From the NCBI RefSeq assembly GCF_003367375.1, contig NZ_CP031416.1, positions 3,231,501 through 3,295,500 on the forward strand: 64,000 nt of DNA, in the 5' to 3' direction. Positions within the stretch are counted from its first letter, which is position 1. Each line of letters starts with the position of its first letter. The DNA comes from Gallaecimonas mangrovi. Lineage in GTDB: Bacteria; Pseudomonadota; Gammaproteobacteria; Enterobacterales; Gallaecimonadaceae. The translations under genes and the position numbers were made by a program. Of this stretch, positions 41,275 to 50,832 are shown in pieces. The notes under the pieces are model-generated. The model worked only from the letters and a program-made list of their open reading frames with translations. It searched no databases and was not told where the DNA came from.

Positions 41275-42277
41275 AACTGGCGGCTTGGGCCTTTTGGCTG
41301 ATGTCTTCAGCAAAGTGGCAGGCCACCTGACTGCCGTTTACATCGCGCAGCGCTGGCCGCTCGCTGCTACAGCGCTCGGTGGCGTGGGGGCAGCGGGTGC
41401 GAAAGGCGCAGCCCGACGGCGGGTCCAGCGGCGACGGCAATTCGCCGCGCATCACCGTCATTTTGCGTGCCCGCGCCAGGGTTGGGTCTGGTATTGGTAC
41501 CGCTGAGAGCAGCATCTGCGTATAGGGGTGCAACGGCTTTTCATACAAGGCGTCGCGGTCAGCAATTTCCATGACCCGGCCCAAATACAAAACCACTACC
41601 CGATCGGCAATGTGGCGCACGCTGGCCAGGTCATGGGCGATAAAGACGTAGGTCAGGCCCTTTTCGTCGCGAAGGTCCATCAGCAGGTTAATCACCTGCG
41701 ACTTAATAGACACATCCAGAGCCGATACCGGCTCGTCGCACACCAGCAGTGCCGGGTTCACCACCAAGGAGCGGGCAATGCCAATGCGCTGGGCCTGGCC
41801 GCCAGAAAACTCATGGGCGTAGCGGTTAATTTGCTCGGGGATCAGGCCGACCTTTTCCATTACCGCCAGCACCCGTTCGCGGCGCTGTTTGGCGTTAAGG
41901 CTGGGTTCTAAGGCTTGTAGCGGTTCGGCGATGATTTGCCCCACCGTCATCCGCGGATCCAAGGACGCCAAAGGGTCTTGGAAAATCATTTGCAGATCGC
42001 GGCGTAGCGGCCGCATAGCTTTGGCATCGAGCTTTTCGATGTGCTGGTTTTTAAAGGTCAGCACGCCATCTGTTACCGGCCCCAAGCGCATCAGGGCACG
42101 CAGCAGCGTTGACTTGCCACAGCCCGATTCGCCCACTACCCCCAAGGTTTCGCCTTGGCGCACTTCAAAGCTCACATCATCAATGGCTTTTAAGGTGCGA
42201 ATGCGGCCCCAAAGGCCTTTGTCGCGCACCGGAAAATGCACGTTCAGGTTTTCAACTTTATACAGCACCTTGCTCAT
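41273..42277 (-). CDS. oppF: Oligopeptide ABC transporter ATP-binding protein OppF
   Basis: The second ATPase of the peptide importer. The start at 42277 overlaps the oppD stop (ATGA) and gives 334 residues starting MSKVLYKVENLNVHFPVRDKG; the longer frame to 42409 is not credible. Walker A GESGCGKST is at ~residues 53-61, the signature FSGGQAQRIGIARSL is present, and Walker B is LLVCDEPVSALDV. The OppD/F-type C-terminal extension carries Cys ligands (GCAFRTRCPHATERC), consistent with the Fe-S or structural Cys cluster known in this family. Confidence 0.93.
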   Translation of the reverse strand: MSKVLYKVENLNVHFPVRDKGLWGRIRTLKAIDDVSFEVRQGETLGVVGESGCGKSTLLRALMRLGPVTDGVLTFKNQHIEKLDAKAMRPLRRDLQMIFQDPLASLDPRMTVGQIIAEPLQALEPSLNAKQRRERVLAVMEKVGLIPEQINRYAHEFSGGQAQRIGIARSLVVNPALLVCDEPVSALDVSIKSQVINLLMDLRDEKGLTYVFIAHDLASVRHIADRVVVLYLGRVMEIADRDALYEKPLHPYTQMLLSAVPIPDPTLARARKMTVMRGELPSPLDPPSGCAFRTRCPHATERCSSERPALRDVNGSQVACHFAEDISQKAQAAS

Positions 42278-43257
42278 TGAGTGGCCTCCAACTGCAGCGG
42301 GCCCTGGTGATAACAGGCAAAGAGGTGGCCATTGGCCGCTTCTTCCAAGGCCGGCATTGACTGGCGGCATTGCTCGGTGGCGTAACGGCAACGGGGCGCA
42401 AAGGGGCAACCGGCCGGCAAGGTTGCCAGGTTTGGCGGCAAGCCCGGAATGGTGGGCAAGCGCTCGGTGCGCGGCGCGTCCAGCCTTGGCACCGAGGCCA
42501 GCAGGCCTTCGGTATAAGGGTGGCGATAATCGGCAAACAGCTGGTGCACTTCGGCGTGCTCAACCTGGCGGCCGCCGTACATCACGCTAACGCGGTCAGC
42601 AATTTGCGCCACTACCCCTAAGTCGTGGGTAATAAAGACAATGGCGGTGCCAAAGCGGATACGCAGCTCATCGAGCAGCGCCAGAATTTGCATTTGCACC
42701 GTCACATCAAGGGCGGTGGTAGGCTCGTCGCAAATCAGCAGCTCTGGGTCGGTTAGCAGTGCCATGGCAATCATCACCCGCTGGCGCATACCGCCAGAAA
42801 ATTCATGGGGATACATGCTAAGGCGGCGCTCGGCGCTGGTAATGTGCACCGCTTCTAGCGAGGCAATGGCCTTTTTGGCGGCGGCCTTTTTCGACATGCC
42901 GCGGTGCACTTGCAGCACCTCAATCATTTGTTGGCCAACGCTCAAAAACGGATTAAGGGCGGTCATCGGATCTTGGAAGATCATGCCGATGCGGGCACCA
43001 CGCAGCTTGGTAAGCGCCTTGGTGGGCAGGTTAAGAATTTCCTCGCCGCCCAGTTTAACGCTGCCACTGGCTTTGCCGTTACGGGCCAAAAGCCCCATTA
43101 CCGCCAGCCAGCTTTGGCTTTTACCCGAGCCGGACTCACCAACAATACCCAGCACCTCACCCTTTTCGACGGTGAGGTTTAGGTTGTTTACCGCGCACAC
43201 TTCACCGTCGTCGGTGCTAAAGCGTACGTCTAAATTACGAATATCCAGTACAGCCAT
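42274..43257 (-). CDS. oppD: Oligopeptide ABC transporter ATP-binding protein OppD
   Basis: The first ATPase of the importer, 327 residues from 43257 (MAVLDIRNLDVRFSTDDGE), with AAGGA upstream in the oppC end. Walker A is GESGSGKSQSW, the signature FSGGMRQRVMIAMAL, and Walker B LLICDEPTTALDV. The C-terminal Cys-rich extension (GCPFAPRCRYATEQC) is typical. The oppC stop is 1 base before the start. It forms a heterodimer with OppF. Confidence 0.93.
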   Translation of the reverse strand: MAVLDIRNLDVRFSTDDGEVCAVNNLNLTVEKGEVLGIVGESGSGKSQSWLAVMGLLARNGKASGSVKLGGEEILNLPTKALTKLRGARIGMIFQDPMTALNPFLSVGQQMIEVLQVHRGMSKKAAAKKAIASLEAVHITSAERRLSMYPHEFSGGMRQRVMIAMALLTDPELLICDEPTTALDVTVQMQILALLDELRIRFGTAIVFITHDLGVVAQIADRVSVMYGGRQVEHAEVHQLFADYRHPYTEGLLASVPRLDAPRTERLPTIPGLPPNLATLPAGCPFAPRCRYATEQCRQSMPALEEAANGHLFACYHQGPLQLEATQ

Positions 43258-43258
43258 A

Positions 43259-44197
43259 TCAGCGATCCTTGGGGTCGAGCGCGTCGCGCAACCCGTCTCC
43301 AATGAAGTTGAAGCAGTACACGATCACCGCCAGGAACACGGCGGGGATCACCAACAAATAGGGGTGTGACTGCAGCACAGCGGCGCCATTATTAACCAGG
43401 CCGCCAAGGGAGGTGAGCGGGGCTTTTACCCCCAGGCCCAAGAAGCTAAGGAAGGCTTCAAACAAAATGACCGATGGAATAGTGAGGGTAACGTACACCA
43501 CCACAATGCCAATGAGGTTGGGCACGATATGGCGGCGAATAATGGCCCCCTGGCGCACACCACTGGCGTGGGCCGCTTCCACAAATTCCTTGCTGCGAAG
43601 GCTTAAGGTTTGGCCCCGTACAATACGGGCGATATCCAGCCAAGACACAGCGCCAATGGCAGCGAACACCAAGAACAGGTCGCGGCCAAACAACACCATC
43701 AAAATGATGACAAAGGGAATAAAGGGAATGGAATAGAGGATGTCGACAAAGCGCATCATCAGTGAATCCACCCAGCCGCCAACAAAACCGGCGGTGGCGC
43801 CCCAGGCAACCCCAATCACCAAGGTGACGAAGGTGGCAATGAGCCCCACCATCAAGGAAATGCGGCAGCCCCACATAATGCGCACGAACAGGTCACGGCC
43901 CAGGGCGTCGGTGCCAAAGATATGGCCACCGGTGAGGGTGGGGCCGCTATAGAGCATGTCCCAGTCCGGCTCGGCGTAGTCGTATGGCCACACCCAGGGC
44001 AGTACCACGGCCGCAACGGCAATGATGCCCAGCAGCCAAATACTGAAAATAGCGGCTTTATTGCGGCGAAGGCGCAGCCAAGCGTTTTGCCACAAAGAGC
44101 GGCCAGCGGCGGCATTGGCCAGGTTTTCTGCCTTGGCGGCAGCGCCGCGGCCCGGCATCCAGCTAAGTAGGCGGCGGGCGGTATTGGTTTGGCTCAT
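43259..44197 (-). CDS. oppC: Oligopeptide ABC transporter permease OppC
   Basis: A 312-residue inner-membrane permease with an N-terminal cytoplasmic arm and six expected helices (for example ISLMVGLIATFVTLVIGVA). The EAA-like coupling loop is EFVEAAHASGVRQGAIIRRHIVPN, in two parts. It starts within the oppB stop (ATGA). It pairs with OppB to form the translocation path. The N-terminal DPP-type start (RSLWQNAWLRLRRNKAAIFS) is conserved for OppC/DppC. Confidence 0.92.
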   Translation of the reverse strand: MSQTNTARRLLSWMPGRGAAAKAENLANAAAGRSLWQNAWLRLRRNKAAIFSIWLLGIIAVAAVVLPWVWPYDYAEPDWDMLYSGPTLTGGHIFGTDALGRDLFVRIMWGCRISLMVGLIATFVTLVIGVAWGATAGFVGGWVDSLMMRFVDILYSIPFIPFVIILMVLFGRDLFLVFAAIGAVSWLDIARIVRGQTLSLRSKEFVEAAHASGVRQGAIIRRHIVPNLIGIVVVYVTLTIPSVILFEAFLSFLGLGVKAPLTSLGGLVNNGAAVLQSHPYLLVIPAVFLAVIVYCFNFIGDGLRDALDPKDR

Positions 44198-45117
44198 GAC
44201 AGGCGCACCCTTGGGTCAAGCAGGCCGTACAACACGTCGGCGAGCAGGTTAAACAGAACGATGAGCATGCCGTAGAGGATGGTCACCCCCATCACTAGGG
44301 TGTAATCCCGGTTCATGGCGCCGTTAACAAAGAAGCGGCCAATGCCGGGCAGGCCAAAGATTTGTTCAACCACAATGGAGCCGGTGAGCGTGGCAACGGT
44401 GGCCGGGCCAAGGAAGGAAATAAGCGGCATCATCGCGGGCTTTAAGGCATGGCGATAAATCACGATGCGCTCTGGCATCCCTTTGGCACGGGCGGTGCGA
44501 ATAAAGGGGCTGTTAAGCACCTCCACCATAGAGCCGCGCATCAGCCGCGCCATGTACGCCACCATCGGTAGTGCCAAAGACACCACCGGTAAAACAAGGT
44601 ACAGCGGGTGGCCACCGCTCCAGCCACCGGCGGGCAGCCACTTGGCCTTTACCGCCAGCACTAACACCAGCAAGGGCGCCACCACAAAGGCAGGAATGGA
44701 AATACCGGCCATGGCCACGCCCATGGGCACGTAGTCCCAGGCGGTGTTTTGCTTAAGGGCCGCTTTAATTCCTAACGGAATACCGATCAGCATTGCCAGC
44801 AATAACGCCAGGCCGCCGACGATGATATCGACCGGAAAGCCTTGGGCAATCAGGTCATTAACGCTGGTGCCGCGGTACACAAACGAAGGCCCAAAGTTAC
44901 CGTGCAGGATATTGCCCAAGTAGCGCAGGTACTGCTCCCACAGGGGTTCGTCCAGGTGGTACATGTGCTTGAGGTTAGCCATTACCTGCGGCGGCAAGGC
45001 CCGCTGCGTGGTAAAGGGGCCGCCGGGGGCGGCGCGCAGCATAAAGAAGCTTAAGGTGATAATGACCCAAAGCGTGGGAATAGCGCCAAGCACGCGGCGC
45101 AGGATAAAACGCATCAT
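44194..45117 (-). CDS. oppB: Oligopeptide ABC transporter permease OppB
   Basis: A 307-residue permease with the conserved N-terminus MRFILRRVLGAIPTLWVIITLSFF and the coupling helix FIRTARAKGMPERIVIYRHALKPA (in segments), characteristic of OppB/DppB. Six transmembrane helices are expected. It overlaps oppA (ATGA) upstream and oppC downstream, which implies strictly coupled expression. Confidence 0.93.
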   Translation of the reverse strand: MMRFILRRVLGAIPTLWVIITLSFFMLRAAPGGPFTTQRALPPQVMANLKHMYHLDEPLWEQYLRYLGNILHGNFGPSFVYRGTSVNDLIAQGFPVDIIVGGLALLLAMLIGIPLGIKAALKQNTAWDYVPMGVAMAGISIPAFVVAPLLVLVLAVKAKWLPAGGWSGGHPLYLVLPVVSLALPMVAYMARLMRGSMVEVLNSPFIRTARAKGMPERIVIYRHALKPAMMPLISFLGPATVATLTGSIVVEQIFGLPGIGRFFVNGAMNRDYTLVMGVTILYGMLIVLFNLLADVLYGLLDPRVRLS

Positions 45118-46787
45118 TGGCCTTTCTCCGAGTGCTGGCGAATATAGATGTAACGGGCCAGGTGCAGGGCCACCACGTTATTTTCAACCCCGGCTACATA
45201 AGGCTTAACCAGCTCGGGGGCCTTGTAGAAATAGAGCGGGATCATCGGCACATCTTTATTCAAAATACGCTCGGCAGCTTCGTAGCTGGCATAACGCTGT
45301 TGGGTGTCCAACTCACCGGCCGCCGCTTTTACCGCCTTTTGATAGGCCGGATTGTTATAGCTGCCGTAGTTCATGGCAAAGCTGGCCAAAAACTGCTGGG
45401 CGAAGGTGTAAGGCTCTGGGTAATCCCCTACCCAGGCACTCCAGAACAGCTTGGCGTTTTTATACTGCAGGTCTTGCAGCATGACCTTCCACTCTTCGTT
45501 GCGCAGGGTAATTTGGCTGCCAAGAGCCCGGTTCCACATGGTGGAAACCGCTTCCATGTAGTTTTGGGTGGACACCCCTTCGGTCATATATAAAAGCTCC
45601 ACCTTCAGCGGGTGGTCTTTGGAATAACCGGCCTTTTTATAAAGGCGGCGCGCTTCGGCAATGCGTTTGTCCATGGGCCAGCTGGCCCAGTCCGGCACCT
45701 GCTGCTGGTAACCCGGCAGCGGCGGAAACAGGGAATAGGCCGGAATTTGCATACCGCCGCTTAATTTGTTGGACAGCACCTTGCGGTTTAGCACCAGGTT
45801 CAGCGCCAGGCGCAGGTCGCGGTTATTAAAGGGCGGCTTGTGCACCATCATGCCCAGGTAGGCGCAGGCGTAATAAGGCGACACCCGAATTTGGTCACCT
45901 ACAGACTGTTTTAACCAGTCGTAGTCACTGGCCGGAAAAGCGGGGTTATTGACGAAATCCAGGTCGCCCGCCAAATAGCGCGACAATGCCGAGTCGGCTT
46001 CGCTAATGGGGTACTCGATTTCTTTTTGCAGTAATACCTTGTCGGCACCGTAGTAGTAGGGGTTTTTCTCAAGGGTCAAATGACCGTTGATAACCCATTC
46101 GGTGAGCTTAAAGGGACCGTCGCTGACCATGTGTTCGGGCCGGGTCCAGGCGTCACCCCACTTTTCGATGGCGGGCTTGTACAGCGGGAACAGGTATTGG
46201 TTGTAGAGCATGGTTAAGAAATACGGGGTGGGTTTAACCAGTTGCACCTTAAAGGTGTGGGCATCCACCGCTTCAACACCGAGGGTGTCGGGCTTTTTCT
46301 TACCATCAATAATGGCGCTGGCATTAACAACCGGGCTTAACGAATCGGCGTATTGGGCGCCGGTTGCCGGGTCAACCACTCGCCGCCAGGCATAAACAAA
46401 GTCGCCAGCGGTTAACGGCTTGCCGTTGGACCACTTGGCATTGGGCCGCAAATGAAAAACATAGGTTTTGCCATCGGGGCTAACGTCCCAAGAAGTGGCC
46501 AAGCCTGGCACCAATTTGCCGTCGGCACTTAACGTCAGCAGGCCTTCAAATAAGTCCTGGATAACGTTAAAGGCGGGAATGCCGGTGGCAAGGGAAGGGT
46601 CTAGGGTGCGTGGCGACATGGCGATGCGCCGATTAAGAATTTGCTGGGCTGGCAGGGCTGGCTTATCAGACACCTGATAATGGCTGACACTGGCGTGCGG
46701 TTTCTGGCCGCCGTCACCGCAGCCGCCAAGCAGCGCGACCAGCGGCATCAGCAATGAAACATGTCGGATAGTTTGGCGCATTTTCAT
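45114..46787 (-). CDS. oppA: Oligopeptide-binding lipoprotein OppA
   Basis: A periplasmic substrate-binding protein (SBP_bac_5), 557 residues from ATG 46787; a TTG two codons upstream is less likely. The signal MKMRQTIRHVSLLMPLVALLGGC is of lipoprotein type, so the protein is membrane-tethered, unlike the free OppA of E. coli. Family blocks are NRRIAMSPRTLDPSLATGIP, FHLRPNAKWSNGKPLTAGDFVYAWRR (in parts) and the long peptide-binding lobes. It is the first gene of the opp operon, so promoter elements lie in 46788-47006, where I recognise no specific operator. Confidence 0.92.
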   Translation of the reverse strand: MKMRQTIRHVSLLMPLVALLGGCGDGGQKPHASVSHYQVSDKPALPAQQILNRRIAMSPRTLDPSLATGIPAFNVIQDLFEGLLTLSADGKLVPGLATSWDVSPDGKTYVFHLRPNAKWSNGKPLTAGDFVYAWRRVVDPATGAQYADSLSPVVNASAIIDGKKKPDTLGVEAVDAHTFKVQLVKPTPYFLTMLYNQYLFPLYKPAIEKWGDAWTRPEHMVSDGPFKLTEWVINGHLTLEKNPYYYGADKVLLQKEIEYPISEADSALSRYLAGDLDFVNNPAFPASDYDWLKQSVGDQIRVSPYYACAYLGMMVHKPPFNNRDLRLALNLVLNRKVLSNKLSGGMQIPAYSLFPPLPGYQQQVPDWASWPMDKRIAEARRLYKKAGYSKDHPLKVELLYMTEGVSTQNYMEAVSTMWNRALGSQITLRNEEWKVMLQDLQYKNAKLFWSAWVGDYPEPYTFAQQFLASFAMNYGSYNNPAYQKAVKAAAGELDTQQRYASYEAAERILNKDVPMIPLYFYKAPELVKPYVAGVENNVVALHLARYIYIRQHSEKGQ

Positions 46788-47006
46788 AGGCAACTACCCT
46801 GCTTGATGATGTGCTCTGGCATTGAAATCAAAAGGCCGACTTCAGCAACCTTCTCCGTAAATAGATGACCTAACGCTTGTTAACAGGGCTCGGACCTGAA
46901 GCAAAGACCAAAGTTCGGGGAAACTTAACCGAATCATCGTTATTTGCTTAACTATGTGACCGACTACCCAAAAGCATCAATGAGCACTTGCAGTGCTGAC
47001 AAACAC

Positions 47007-47030
47007 AAAAAAGGCGCCGAAGCGCCTTTT
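47007..47030. terminator. Terminator at the end of the TonB-receptor gene
   Basis: AAAAAAGGCGC-CGAA-GCGCCTTTT hairpin, 15 bases past the receptor stop on the minus strand, with a T6 run in that direction. Confidence 0.88.
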
Positions 47031-47044
47031 GTTTTTAGCCGAAC

Positions 47045-49120
47045 TTAGAATGCGTAACGGGCATTAATGCTCAGGCTACGCCCTTCGCCTTTAAGCTGCT
47101 CGAAGCCTTGGCTGTCGTCCTTATCGTACTGGGCAATACTCACGCCGCCGAGCGGCAGGTCGTAGTTACGGTCCAACAGGTTATCAACGGCAAAGGTTAA
47201 GGTAACGGGTTTTAGATCCCACTCAGAGCGCAGGTTCAACAGGCCATAACCGGCGGTTTGGTTTTCCAGGCGGTTAGGGTCTACCCGGTCTTTTTTATCG
47301 GACCACTGCCATTGAATACTGTTTTTTGCCGCGCCCCACTGCTGGCTAAGGGCCAGGGTGCCACTGAGCGGCATAATTTGATAAAGCGGGGTGTTGGAAT
47401 CATCGCGCTCACCGTGGGTGTAGCTCACCTTGCCCGCCAACTGCCACTGGCCAAAGCCATTGCTGTCAGCCAGCACTACCGCGGCTTTAGCGTCAGCACC
47501 GTAGAGTGTGGCATCAACGTTGGCAAATTGCAGGATGTTGCGGGTATCACTGTCGTAATCGCCACTATTGAAGGTGCCAATGACATTGGCATCGATAAAG
47601 TCATGCACCTTGGTGTAGAAAGGGCTAATGCTGGCCTGCCAGCTGCCATCACTCGCTTGATACTGGTATTTAGCGCTGGCGGTATAAGCGGTTTCTGGTT
47701 TTAAGTTAATGTCGCCAACATAACCGTTGCCGTCGCCGTTCCAGCCAATCATGGTGGTGGCCATGGTGGTTTGGCCCCAGGAATAACGCTCGTAAAGATT
47801 GGGGGCGCGGTTTTTACGGGCCAGGCCAAATTGCAGCTGCTGCTGGGCGTCAATTTGATAGCTGGCCAGCACGGTAACATCAACAAGGTTGTCGGTTTTG
47901 CTGCGGTCGCTGGCATTAAATTCGGCAGCGGCAGTGGTGTCGGCCGCCATCATCATCGAGCCGTAGCCTTGCACTTCGCCGGCGTCGGTGTGAACGTTTT
48001 CAAAGCGCAGGCCGTAGTTAAGGTTCCAGGCCTCAGACAATTGCTGATTTAGCTCGGCAAAGGCGGCGATACGCTGGCGCTTACCGTTATTAATGTTGAT
48101 GTAGTCATCGGGGCCCATCATCATCGAGCCACTGATGGCAGGCCAGGTATCGTCAAGACGGAACAGGTAATATTCCTGGCCCAGTTTTAAAGTGGTGGTT
48201 TTACTCAAAGGCTGAGTCCAGTGCAGCTGATAGCTGTAGTCGTTGCCTTTGGTGTTCATCGGCATGGCGCCGGACTTTTCATCAGTGAAAAAGCCCATTT
48301 TGTGGTGCACACCATGCCAGGTAACCCGCGCCTCTAAATCGCCGCTGGCAAAGTGGCGCAGGTATTGGGTGTTCACCCCATAACTGCTGTTGTCAGTCAT
48401 GTCCATGTACTGGTTGGGAAAACCCTGGAACGGAATATATTGGCGCGTCAGTTTAATGGCGAACTGCTGTTTGTCGTCTTTATAGGCCGCCGTTAAGGCA
48501 TGATTTTGGGCACGATAAAGGGTATCGAGCACCTTGTTGCCATCACCATCGTCATAGCTGTTGGCATCTTCATAGGCCCCGTCATATTTCAGGCTAAAGT
48601 GCTTGCTGGAAAGCTCAGCACCAGCGGCCACGGTTTTGGTATCGCTACCAGTTTTAAAGCCCGCCGACAGGTAACCTTGTTGCCAACTTAAGCCATTGCT
48701 GCTTGAAAACTGCGGGTTAATGGTGTCAACACTAATCACCCCAGCGATGTTGTCACCGCCCATGCTGACCGGCGAAATACCCGCCACCACATTTACCGCA
48801 TGAATTTGGCTACCGGAAACATAGGAAAGCGGTGGGTTCATTTCATTGGCGCAGGCGCTGGAAATATCGGCGCCATCGACCAGCACCTTGACCCTGTCGC
48901 TCATCATGCCATTGAGTATTGGCAACGCTGACACGCCGCCGGCAGCGGAAAAGTCCACGCCTTGGTCGCTAAGTTGCTTGTCGGTTGACAAGTCGGTGTG
49001 CTGATTGATTTTCTGGCCTTGCACTTCGATGACCTCGGTTTGGTCATCGGCATAAACCACATTGGAAAGGCAGCTGGCAACGAGCACAGCCAAGGGGGAC
49101 AGGGTTGCGATACGACTCAC
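47045..49120 (-). CDS. TonB-dependent receptor, OprC/NosA-like, probable copper uptake
   Basis: A 691-residue outer-membrane receptor with a signal peptide (to about residue 24), a plug domain (GQKINQHTDLSTDKQL) and a 22-strand barrel ending in an aromatic residue (SLSINARYAF). Two features match what is described for the copper receptor OprC: a C-x-x-x-M motif in the plug at Cys90-Met94 (CANEM) and an H-x-M motif at His273-Met275 (HKM). Loops are Met-rich (YMDMTD, GSMMMGPDD, TMATTMIG), which fits Cu binding. I infer copper import, and the NosA link suggests nitrous-oxide reductase or cuproenzyme supply. Monocistronic, with its own promoter and terminator. Confidence 0.8.
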   Translation of the reverse strand: MSRIATLSPLAVLVASCLSNVVYADDQTEVIEVQGQKINQHTDLSTDKQLSDQGVDFSAAGGVSALPILNGMMSDRVKVLVDGADISSACANEMNPPLSYVSGSQIHAVNVVAGISPVSMGGDNIAGVISVDTINPQFSSSNGLSWQQGYLSAGFKTGSDTKTVAAGAELSSKHFSLKYDGAYEDANSYDDGDGNKVLDTLYRAQNHALTAAYKDDKQQFAIKLTRQYIPFQGFPNQYMDMTDNSSYGVNTQYLRHFASGDLEARVTWHGVHHKMGFFTDEKSGAMPMNTKGNDYSYQLHWTQPLSKTTTLKLGQEYYLFRLDDTWPAISGSMMMGPDDYININNGKRQRIAAFAELNQQLSEAWNLNYGLRFENVHTDAGEVQGYGSMMMAADTTAAAEFNASDRSKTDNLVDVTVLASYQIDAQQQLQFGLARKNRAPNLYERYSWGQTTMATTMIGWNGDGNGYVGDINLKPETAYTASAKYQYQASDGSWQASISPFYTKVHDFIDANVIGTFNSGDYDSDTRNILQFANVDATLYGADAKAAVVLADSNGFGQWQLAGKVSYTHGERDDSNTPLYQIMPLSGTLALSQQWGAAKNSIQWQWSDKKDRVDPNRLENQTAGYGLLNLRSEWDLKPVTLTFAVDNLLDRNYDLPLGGVSIAQYDKDDSQGFEQLKGEGRSLSINARYAF

Positions 49121-49182
49121 GACATTCTCTCGGTAAGAAAATTAGCGCCGTGAGTATATAAAGCAGCGGTAAACGAGAGAAC

Positions 49183-49197
49183 GCGACAAATTGTCGC
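49183..49197. promoter_or_regulatory. Candidate operator of the TonB-receptor gene
   Basis: A perfect 15-base palindrome GCGACAA-A-TTGTCGC lies about 63-77 bases upstream of the receptor ATG, between that gene and the terminator of the glycosyltransferase gene. Position and symmetry fit a metal- or redox-responsive repressor site. I cannot name the regulator. Confidence 0.45.
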
Positions 49198-49215
49198 ACC
49201 CTAAGGGCCGCCCAT

Positions 49216-49253
49216 AAAAAAGGCGAGCAGGCGCTAGCGCCAGGCTCGCCTTT
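49216..49253 (-). terminator. Terminator of the glycosyltransferase gene
   Basis: A nested stem (GGCGAGC / GCTCGCC around GGCGCTAGCGCC) followed, on the minus strand, by T6. It ends the transcript of the gene at 49267-50388 and separates it from the TonB-receptor promoter. Confidence 0.82.
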
Positions 49254-49266
49254 ACATCAGTCACCT

Positions 49267-50388
49267 TTATACAGCGGCGACCAGTGGGCCAGACGGACCT
49301 TCAATCTGTTGCGGTGCAAAGCTGCCTTGTTTGAGCAGCAGCTCTTTATTGAACTGGTCGGCAATGCGCTCGGCAGCTGCTTCTAAATCATCCGCTTGCA
49401 GATCCAGGCAGCTTGGCCCCATGCAACCAAACACCGTGGGGTCAGTTTGGTTAAAGAGCCCAAAACAGCGGGCGCCGGCCGCATCGGCCAGATGCAACGG
49501 CCCGGTATCACCGCAAATAAAGCCGTCTAAGCTGGCAAGGGTAGCGGCCAAATGCCGAAAATTGGCGCTAGAGAAGGTCGGGCCCTGTGCCAACAACGGC
49601 GCACTAATATCGGGGCTTAACACTTCTACCCAGGTTACCGGCACCGGCAATTGCCGCTCGATACTGGCAAAAAGCAGCTGCCAGTAGTTATCACTCAGGG
49701 CTTTGCCGCCCCTGGCGCCACGGAAGAACGACAACGTAATACCTTGCTGGCCACGGAGTGCTTCAGCAGCTTGCCAGCCGGCTTTGCGTTCGTCACTGCT
49801 CAGCGCCATGGCATGGGATGCCCAGCTGTTACCTTCTTGCAGCAACGGCAAAGCAGCTAAAGCGGCATGAACCCGCTGCTTCGGTACCTCAACAGAGTGG
49901 CGAAAAATTAAATCGCGGTTACCAAAATGGCGGGCAATTTTATTACAACCATGAATAAAGGCCCCCAACCAGGTATCGGTGGTAGAGCTATAGGGCATAA
50001 AAATAAGGTCGTAATGTTGCCGGCGCAAAGTGCTAACTAACTTAATGGTCTTAGGCACATTTTTAAATGACAACTGGGTCGTAAAAACATGATTAATACC
50101 CAGGCCTTCAAAAATGCAACGCTGGGAAGGAGAATGAATCAAAATATCCAATTTGGCATGGGGATACTTTGCTTTTAGTTGCCGCAAAAACGGGATCAAA
50201 AACAGCATATTGCCAATGCGCTTATTACTACGCATCACCAAAATCTTTTTAACTTGCTGCGCCGGAACGGCCTCGACCTTTGTACGAGAACAACGGCTTA
50301 ACAGTTTAAAAAGCAGGGTTTCCAGCCAACGGCTGTTACGACGCCTTGCCTTATCAAAATTGCGAAAATGGTCCCGTAATGTCGTCAT
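49267..50388 (-). CDS. Glycosyltransferase family 9 (heptosyltransferase-like)
   Basis: A 373-residue GT9 protein like ADP-heptose:LPS heptosyltransferases. N-terminal Rossmann half: KKILVMRSNKRIGNMLFLIPFLRQL (segments), where the usual IGD is replaced by IGN. The C-terminal donor site is DGFICGDTGPLHLADAAGARCFGLF. A basic N-terminal leader of ~45 residues (RRRNSRWLETLLFKLLSR) suggests peripheral membrane association. It is not within a recognisable LPS core cluster, so the acceptor is unknown. Monocistronic. Confidence 0.82.
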   Translation of the reverse strand: MTTLRDHFRNFDKARRRNSRWLETLLFKLLSRCSRTKVEAVPAQQVKKILVMRSNKRIGNMLFLIPFLRQLKAKYPHAKLDILIHSPSQRCIFEGLGINHVFTTQLSFKNVPKTIKLVSTLRRQHYDLIFMPYSSTTDTWLGAFIHGCNKIARHFGNRDLIFRHSVEVPKQRVHAALAALPLLQEGNSWASHAMALSSDERKAGWQAAEALRGQQGITLSFFRGARGGKALSDNYWQLLFASIERQLPVPVTWVEVLSPDISAPLLAQGPTFSSANFRHLAATLASLDGFICGDTGPLHLADAAGARCFGLFNQTDPTVFGCMGPSCLDLQADDLEAAAERIADQFNKELLLKQGSFAPQQIEGPSGPLVAAV

Positions 50389-50832
50389 ATTTTGCAGCTC
50401 GCTTTATTGGTTTTACAGCCTCTTTTTTCGCGTCCTGCGACAAACTCCGTGCTCCCCTCGCAAGGTATTTAGCGTCACCGGTTGTTAATGTCTTGAGCAC
50501 TGAACATGTACTTTTCATTAAATCTGTGACGCAAGTAGCCCGATCCCACCTCAGGCTAGGAAACAGTGATAAAGCAAATTCCTTAGGATTTACTTAAGGG
50601 GCTGTTTTGGAGTGCAGGTTTTCTGCGCCAGATCTCAAAAAGTGGCCAGCCCCGCTCAAAAAACAGCCAAAAAAGCTCGCATGGCAAAAATATCAGCCGT
50701 CAGAAAGGCAATATAAACTATTAAAAATCAATAGCTTAAATGGAAAGGTAAGCAGAAGGTATCTCTTGCGTTCTCTTCGTAAAGTGAGTGACATCAAAAA
50801 CGGCTTTGGAAGAGCCCAGCGGAGATAACAAG
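50389..50832. other. Intergenic stretch between glycosyltransferase and diguanylate cyclase genes
   Basis: A 444-base gap with divergent promoters expected on both sides. Short open frames are present but lack ribosome sites or protein-like composition. No RNA-gene structure was recognised. Confidence 0.5.

Noticed and set aside
46983-46997. AGCACT-TGC-AGTGCT palindrome upstream of oppA
   Set aside because: Short, far from the oppA start and close to the terminator of the receptor gene; no support for regulation.
50607-50828. 73-codon open frame before the diguanylate cyclase gene
   Set aside because: No ribosome site, basic and unlike any protein family, lies within the promoter region of the cyclase gene.
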